Below, piece by piece: positions 59,606 to 64,000 of a stretch of 64,000 nucleotides of DNA (position 1 is the first letter of the stretch; every line of letters starts with the position of its first letter). The position numbers and the translations under genes were made by a program. Source of the DNA: Cyathus striatus (lineage: Eukaryota > Basidiomycota > Agaricomycetes > Agaricales > Nidulariaceae); contig JAOVFP010000023.1 in the NCBI GenBank assembly GCA_025738555.1, positions 1,860,001 through 1,924,000 on the forward strand. The letters are read 5' to 3'. The notes below the pieces were generated by a model that saw only the letters and a list, made by a program, of their open reading frames with translations, was not told where the DNA came from and searched no databases.

Positions 59606-60276
59606 CGTACCAACTACTTACACTACAGGACATTTTGTACTATTAATAGCTGGAGATAGTTAAGCATTTATCGTACTTATCGGCACAGCGGCACACAACA
59701 TGTTCGTATTAGGGCATATTTGCAACCGAATTTTTGAGCTTTTTCGCTAAAAGTCAGGTAAACTTCAACCAAACTGATGCTCCACTTGGAGTTCAGCTGA
59801 AGCTAAAATATCCATAACAGATAGTAGAGAATTGAACCGCAACCGATGACATCATTCATAGCTGATGCGCGTACCCAAATTCCCAACAAGCGCTGAAACG
59901 AGTCGAGCTGAATCGCTTGCACAGCCGCTCCACCAATTGATCGCTCAAACTCGCTTATTTTCGTTCGCTCAAAGCTCGCTCAAACTCGATTGCAAATATA
60001 CCCTATTTTGTACAAAACCGTGGTGTGGAATATAATTCATCGCCGTTTATGGAGTCAAACGGTAAAAAGAAGCGCACTTTTACCATAATATTCACTATTC
60101 TACCATAGCCTTACCATATTTTGTTGCCTCGTGTTTCAGATGTTTTTCATTGCAAATTTTTTGGGAGCCTCGAGGCCTGTGTGGTGGGAGGGTGGGAAAG
60201 AATAGGGGAGTTCAAACCTAGCTGTTTCGTGGCGCCAAGGAAATGATGGTAGTACATCAACTTCATTTCGTATCGT
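59606..60276. other. region beyond unit B, no gene seen
   Basis: Homology to units A and C ends near 59605. The rest is AT-rich with short direct repeats of GCTCAAACTCG/GCTCGCTCAAA near 59945-59990. GGGGAGTTCAAACCTAGC near 60205-60222 recurs inverted at 61603-61620. Confidence 0.5.
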
Positions 60277-61070
60277 CCTATGGTGCCATGCGCTTAGTCA
60301 GCGCCACATCGGTGCAGCGGCGGAATCGGATGGTGAAAAAAATTGAGATTATAGGCTTGTGGATTTCGATAGATTACACATCTGTAGCTTGTACAATCAC
60401 TTGTGAAATGATGCCTGGACCACAAAAAGCCAAAAAAGAGCTGCTGCACGAGCACGAGAGGCCAAAGCACGCCTCAGACTAGGGTTTTTAAGTGAGGGCC
60501 GCCGTCCTGCCCCGGCTATCAGCATGGCAGAACCTGATCGCGAATCAACCAATGCCAGCGGATCCGAATCTGACGGCGGCACTTGGAATGGCACTCTTTT
60601 CTGTATTCCAGTGTCAGATTCCGAGGACTCAGACTCTAAGGAGGAGTGGGAAGACATCCAATATTTGGATGATAACAGTGCAGACACTGATCTTGATGCT
60701 GATTTTGAGGTTCTGGAGGGAGTAGAGCTTGTTGAGGGGCTGAAGAAGCAATGGGAACTTGAGCAGGATACCCGGGAGCTCGAAAAGCACACTCCTTATC
60801 AGCTTGGTAGTTGCACGAGCCTTTGATTAGTAATACCTAAGTGTGGGAATAAATTACTGTATATAGTATATGTTACATAAGGTGGCGGAATTTATGTTGG
60901 ACAAAAATCATAACTCCGTCAGTTTTGACAATTTCGAAAATCCGTCTAGACATTTTGTTCCCATCATGAATACAAGCACTTTGGCTAAAGGAATAAGGAA
61001 AAAACTTATTTCTCATGGTGCTATGTAAGTTGCACAAAAGTGGTGGTGACTAAGCGCATGGCACCATAGG
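60277..61070. mobile_element. possible DNA-transposon remnant with 30-bp inverted ends
   Basis: CCTATGGTGCCATGCGCTTA at 60277 is matched by its exact reverse complement ending at 61070; the match is 24 bp perfect and 28 of 30 overall. The enclosed 794 bp contain the acidic ORF below. No target duplication is evident at these ends, so the true element may be larger, perhaps extending to the outer inverted pair at about 60205 and 61620. Confidence 0.45.
60524..60826 (+). CDS. acidic transposon-associated ORF fragment
   Basis: 100 codons from ATG 60524 to TGA; the frame is open upstream to about 60425 with a basic, Ala/Arg-rich run (RAAARAREAKARLRLGF). The body is very acidic (EDSDSKEEWEDIQYLDD; ADFEVLEGVELVEGLKKQWE). 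This basic-then-acidic arrangement, with a LEG-E-L-x-E-x-L motif, resembles the N-terminus of proteins carried by DNA transposons in mushroom genomes; that is recalled similarity, not a search. The catalytic part is absent. Probably a fragment rather than a working gene. Confidence 0.4.
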   Translation: MAEPDRESTNASGSESDGGTWNGTLFCIPVSDSEDSDSKEEWEDIQYLDDNSADTDLDADFEVLEGVELVEGLKKQWELEQDTRELEKHTPYQLGSCTSL

Positions 61071-61645
61071 CTTGACAACCCCCGATACAAGTGAAGGCAG
61101 TTGATGCTTAATCGGAGCAGAGTTCAGTCAGGGAATAAATTCTGTTGATGTGAGCCCGCACTGAACATTTTACGTTCAGTGATTGTAGATTAGATAGAGA
61201 AAGCATCCAAGCATGTTCTGCAGCTTCCACAACCACTCCTTTGAACTATGGGTTTTGCAGGGTGTCCTAGCATCCAGAGTGGCCCTGAGAGATGAGAGTT
61301 GTTCTTCAAGAAACTGAAGTGGTTGATGAGTTCCAGAAGATGTGTTGATGAGAGGAAGGGGAGGTTCTGCCATGTATTAGAGACTGTAAGGCGCTAGAGC
61401 AATTACAAAACAGTAAAAATAGTGTCCATTGGTGTCGATGGGCAACGTGGAATGCACCAGTGCGGCACAGCGATGGACCAATTCAAATTCCGATTGAGGG
61501 TGTACTTGGATCTCGTAATGATACAGGCATAGAACCCTTCAGCTGTACTCATGAGAAGTTATTTCGTTTCGCCATTTGTTTGTATCACATTTTTGTATCG
61601 CCAGGTTTGAACTCCCCTAATGGGATGATTGAATGCCTCGAGGCT
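61071..61645. other. spacer between two DNA elements
   Basis: No gene is seen. It contains GCCAGGTTTGAACTCCCCTA (61601-61620), the inverted partner of 60205-60222, and the palindrome GCCTCGAGGC near 61635, also found near 60170. Confidence 0.5.
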
Positions 61646-61654
61646 GGCTATCAC
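61646..61654. repeat. 9-bp target duplication, left (GGCTATCAC)
   Basis: Identical to 62878-62886, directly abutting both ends of the 1.2-kb element. Confidence 0.85.
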
Positions 61655-62877
61655 TAGTCTCGGCTACCCATCTGTTGATACTTGTCCAAATCGGGATTTG
61701 CTATTGTCAACGTCTGGGATAAAACGAGCAACGTTAGCAGGGGTATGCATTCGGTGTTCTCAGGCTTCTCAAATGCTTGTCCGCACGCATTTTCGAGTAT
61801 TAGTAATGTAATTAGTCAGCATCACGATATGATAATCTCATCTGCGCTGCATGCACGTTCGCATCTTCATTCCACTCCTTCATCTATCCTCAATATCCTG
61901 CTTGTTCTACTTTTAATATTATGCCTCAGCTACCTAAATTCAGTGTTTATTTCCCCAAAGGGATGCATTTTCATTCTGATTACAGTGAACTTGAAGCAAT
62001 GACTTCCCCTGGCCTACCACCTTCATCTCCATTGCCTATTAACCCTGTCCTACATGGTGAATGTCTTCTGGCATTAAATACAATCCAAGAGCCACCAGAG
62101 GAAGATCCCAATGATAAAGATTTTGAGGTTAAGAAAGAGAGAGCACCAGCAACAACTTTAGATCAAAAGGTTCTTGGAACTATTGCACATATGCAAAAGA
62201 CATACTCTAGATTGTGCTTAGCTGAATTTCTCAGTGGCCTTTTCAAATCAGAAGATATGTCTCTAGGGGTGTCAGCTGGAATATTTATACTGAGAATTCA
62301 CATATGAAGATGATGGAAAACTGGTGGAATCAATCTGACTCATATGTGGGACAAAAAGATAACAGTGCAATGGTAGAATGGATTATGGAGAAAGCAACTA
62401 TTATATGTGCTCATAGGAGTAGAAATCTCACCTATATGGCATCTATTGGACCACATCCACAAAAAGAAGGTGAGCTTCACCTTCCTATTGCTAAAATCAA
62501 TGTTGAAAATGTGAATAAATTCCAAATTATGGCCATGATTCATCATTAATTGACATATTAAAAATCACAGCTGGCAATTTTTAAGCTGGATGTGAATGAG
62601 TGTATAAATGAGGGTAGGATGCAAAGAGCAAGAAGAACACATTGGGAGTGGGTTACATGTGGATGCACATGCAGTGCACATGCAACACAGATGAGATTAT
62701 CATATCATGATGCTGACTAATTACATTACTAATACTTGAAAATGCGCATGGACAAGCATTTGAGAAGCCCAAGAACACTGAATGCATACCCCTGCTAACG
62801 TTGCTTGTTTTATCCCAGATGTTGACAATAGCAAATCCCGATTTGGACAAACATCAACGGATGGGTAGCTGAGACTA
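61655..62877. mobile_element. Mutator-like (MULE-type) element, non-autonomous, 1.22 kb
   Basis: Terminal inverted repeats of about 200 bp: TAGTCTCGGCTACCCATC inward from 61655 and TAGTCTCAGCTACCCATC inward on the other strand from 62877, continuing in near-perfect match to about 61857 and 62675. Flanked by the 9-bp duplication GGCTATCAC. Long inverted ends with 9-bp duplications are the hallmark of the Mutator superfamily. Differences between the ends are mostly C/T transitions. The interior (about 820 bp) has no transposase, only two short frames described separately. Confidence 0.8.
61921..62549 (+). CDS. ORF pair inside the MULE-like element, unknown, possibly captured
   Basis: First frame 61921-62307 (MPQLPKFSVYFPKGMHFHSD ... 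SRLCLAEFLSGLFKSEDMS). Second frame 62304-62549 (ENWWNQSDSYVGQKDNSAMV ... SIGPHPQKEGELHLP). A GT..AG intron of 41 nt at about 62267-62308 would join them in phase across MSLG and MMENWW. No recognised domain; no DDE transposase motif. It could be a host or other transposon gene fragment carried by the element, or the relic of its own accessory ORF. Confidence 0.4.
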
Positions 62878-62886
62878 GGCTATCAC
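62878..62886. repeat. 9-bp target duplication, right (GGCTATCAC)
   Basis: Matches 61646-61654. Confidence 0.85.
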
Positions 62887-62931
62887 ATCTGGCACCCGAC
62901 TTTATTGTGACCTGCACAATTCAGAGTTTGT

Positions 62932-63850
62932 AGTCCCCTGTTACATCTTGATTGGATCTGAAGATCATGCTAACCTCAAATGTACCATCACATGATCAGT
63001 TTGCTCACAGAATGCAACTTGGTTTGAGCGCTATGTTAGCACTTAGAGGGCATTTATAAGCTAATCTTCACATTCAACATGTAATAAGCTATGTAGTGTA
63101 GATATGATATGAGCATATATCCCACCCTTTGAAAGAACATAGCTTAACATAATTTTAAATAAAATCAGGAGTATTGTTTAGTAAAATGTTATAATAATAT
63201 AAATAATACTTTGGTGCAACTTAATAATGCTGCCTTCAAGTTGTAAGTAGCAAGCTAATGTATAGTTGTTAATTAAGGTCTGATATAGCCATTAGAAAGT
63301 TTGTAATGTCTCGCAGATGGACCATAATATATATGAACAAAAATAAGTACTGTAGTGAAGTATTATTTGTAAAATTTAATGATAGGTGGCATGTGTAGAG
63401 AAAAAGTACATACTTAATATTTTTGTAAATGTGCATGTACCTTTACACCGTGTGGGTATCTTTTTCTTAAATTACTATAAATTGATTTAATGTACATGCT
63501 AAATTTAACAGAACTTTCCATACATTCCTCTCATTATTATGATGGCCAAAATATATTAATGAGTTTAAAAAGATAGATAGTGCTAAAACAATGACCCCAT
63601 CATGTCTAATGGCTAAAGCAACATGCCAAAAAATAGCAGGAGCATCTGCCACGTACCCACTAACAAAAAAGACATAAAATTAATCAAATAGGCAACATAC
63701 ATGGCTCTCAGCCCACATACTTCCTATGTTTTACAATAATGCTACTAATTACTTAATGAGTGGTTCGCCACCAACTGAGCTGGATGGTGGGAAGCGAATA
63801 TCTGCAGTGGCACTTACCATTTTGGGCTTATCGAGATGTAACAGGGGACT
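62932..63850. mobile_element. possible AT-rich MITE-like unit with 21-bp inverted ends
   Basis: AGTCCCCTGTTACATCTTGAT at 62932-62952 has its reverse complement, with one mismatch, at 63830-63850. The interior is very AT-rich and has no supported gene. Exact ends and target duplication were not identified. Confidence 0.42.
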
Positions 63851-64000
63851 CAACACCACACAATTCAGCTAAAACTGGTTGCAACATGTTTGCATTTTGC
63901 TACATGCAAAACAAAAGCAAAATTATAAATTAAAATTACTATAAAAGGAAATTAACCCCAGTTTTGTGATGATCAAACCTCAAAATGGTTGCAGCTTTCA
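63851..64000. other. right edge, no feature seen
   Basis: AT-rich sequence without a supported frame. Confidence 0.5.

Noticed and set aside
1..64000. CRISPR arrays, prokaryotic operons, ribosome-binding sites
   Set aside because: The window is intron-rich fungal DNA; no regularly spaced direct repeats were seen.

Overview
The window reads as nuclear DNA of a basidiomycete fungus, most likely an Agaricomycete. Genes are split by many very short introns (about 40-60 nt, GT..AG). The left end carries a GCN1 gene. The rest holds a hybrid polyketide synthase, LaeA-like methyltransferases, a chromodomain Ty3/gypsy element and a gag-protease ORF of the type common in mushroom genomes. Start codons and splice sites were read by eye, so exon edges are approximate unless stated.

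Layout. 1-6.1 kb: 5' two-thirds of GCN1 (minus), running off the left edge. 8.5-16.8 kb: an apparently intact hybrid synthase gene (minus), read as adenylation/acyl ligase - carrier - KS - AT - DH - KR - ACP, facing a SAM-dependent methyltransferase (18.0-19.0 kb, plus) across 1.2 kb; together they look like the core of a small secondary-metabolite locus. 20.1-23.4 kb: a broken second synthase copy. 25.7-27.8 kb: an uninterrupted gag-protease ORF with no polymerase. 30.4-32.5 kb: a CK1-like kinase with an unusual C-terminal extension. 32.7-33.6 kb: an AT-only synthase fragment, again divergent from an intact methyltransferase copy (34.2-35.2 kb).

34-60 kb is a mosaic of segmental duplications. 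Unit A runs methyltransferase, synthase 3' relic, unknown segment, two-RRM protein gene, LTR relic, small membrane protein gene (34.2-37.65 plus 48.27-49.95 kb). It is split by a 10.6-kb gypsy element (37651-48272) with identical-length 386-bp LTRs and a 5-bp target duplication. Unit C (50.14-52.08 kb) is an inverted copy of the right half of A, forming a palindrome with 1.66-kb arms around a 185-bp spacer. It is followed by a fourth synthase fragment fused at about 55080 to a 5'-truncated methyltransferase, which begins unit B (55.08-59.6 kb), a direct copy of A. Units B and C lack the gypsy insertion and so show the pre-insertion state.

60-64 kb is a cluster of small DNA-transposon-like elements: a 30-bp inverted-repeat unit holding an acidic ORF, a 1.2-kb element with about 200-bp terminal inverted repeats and a 9-bp target duplication (Mutator-like by structure), and an AT-rich unit with 21-bp inverted repeats.

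The premature stops in the gypsy element, its LTR differences and several lesions in the duplicates are C-to-T or G-to-A transitions, pointing to cytosine-methylation decay of repeats.
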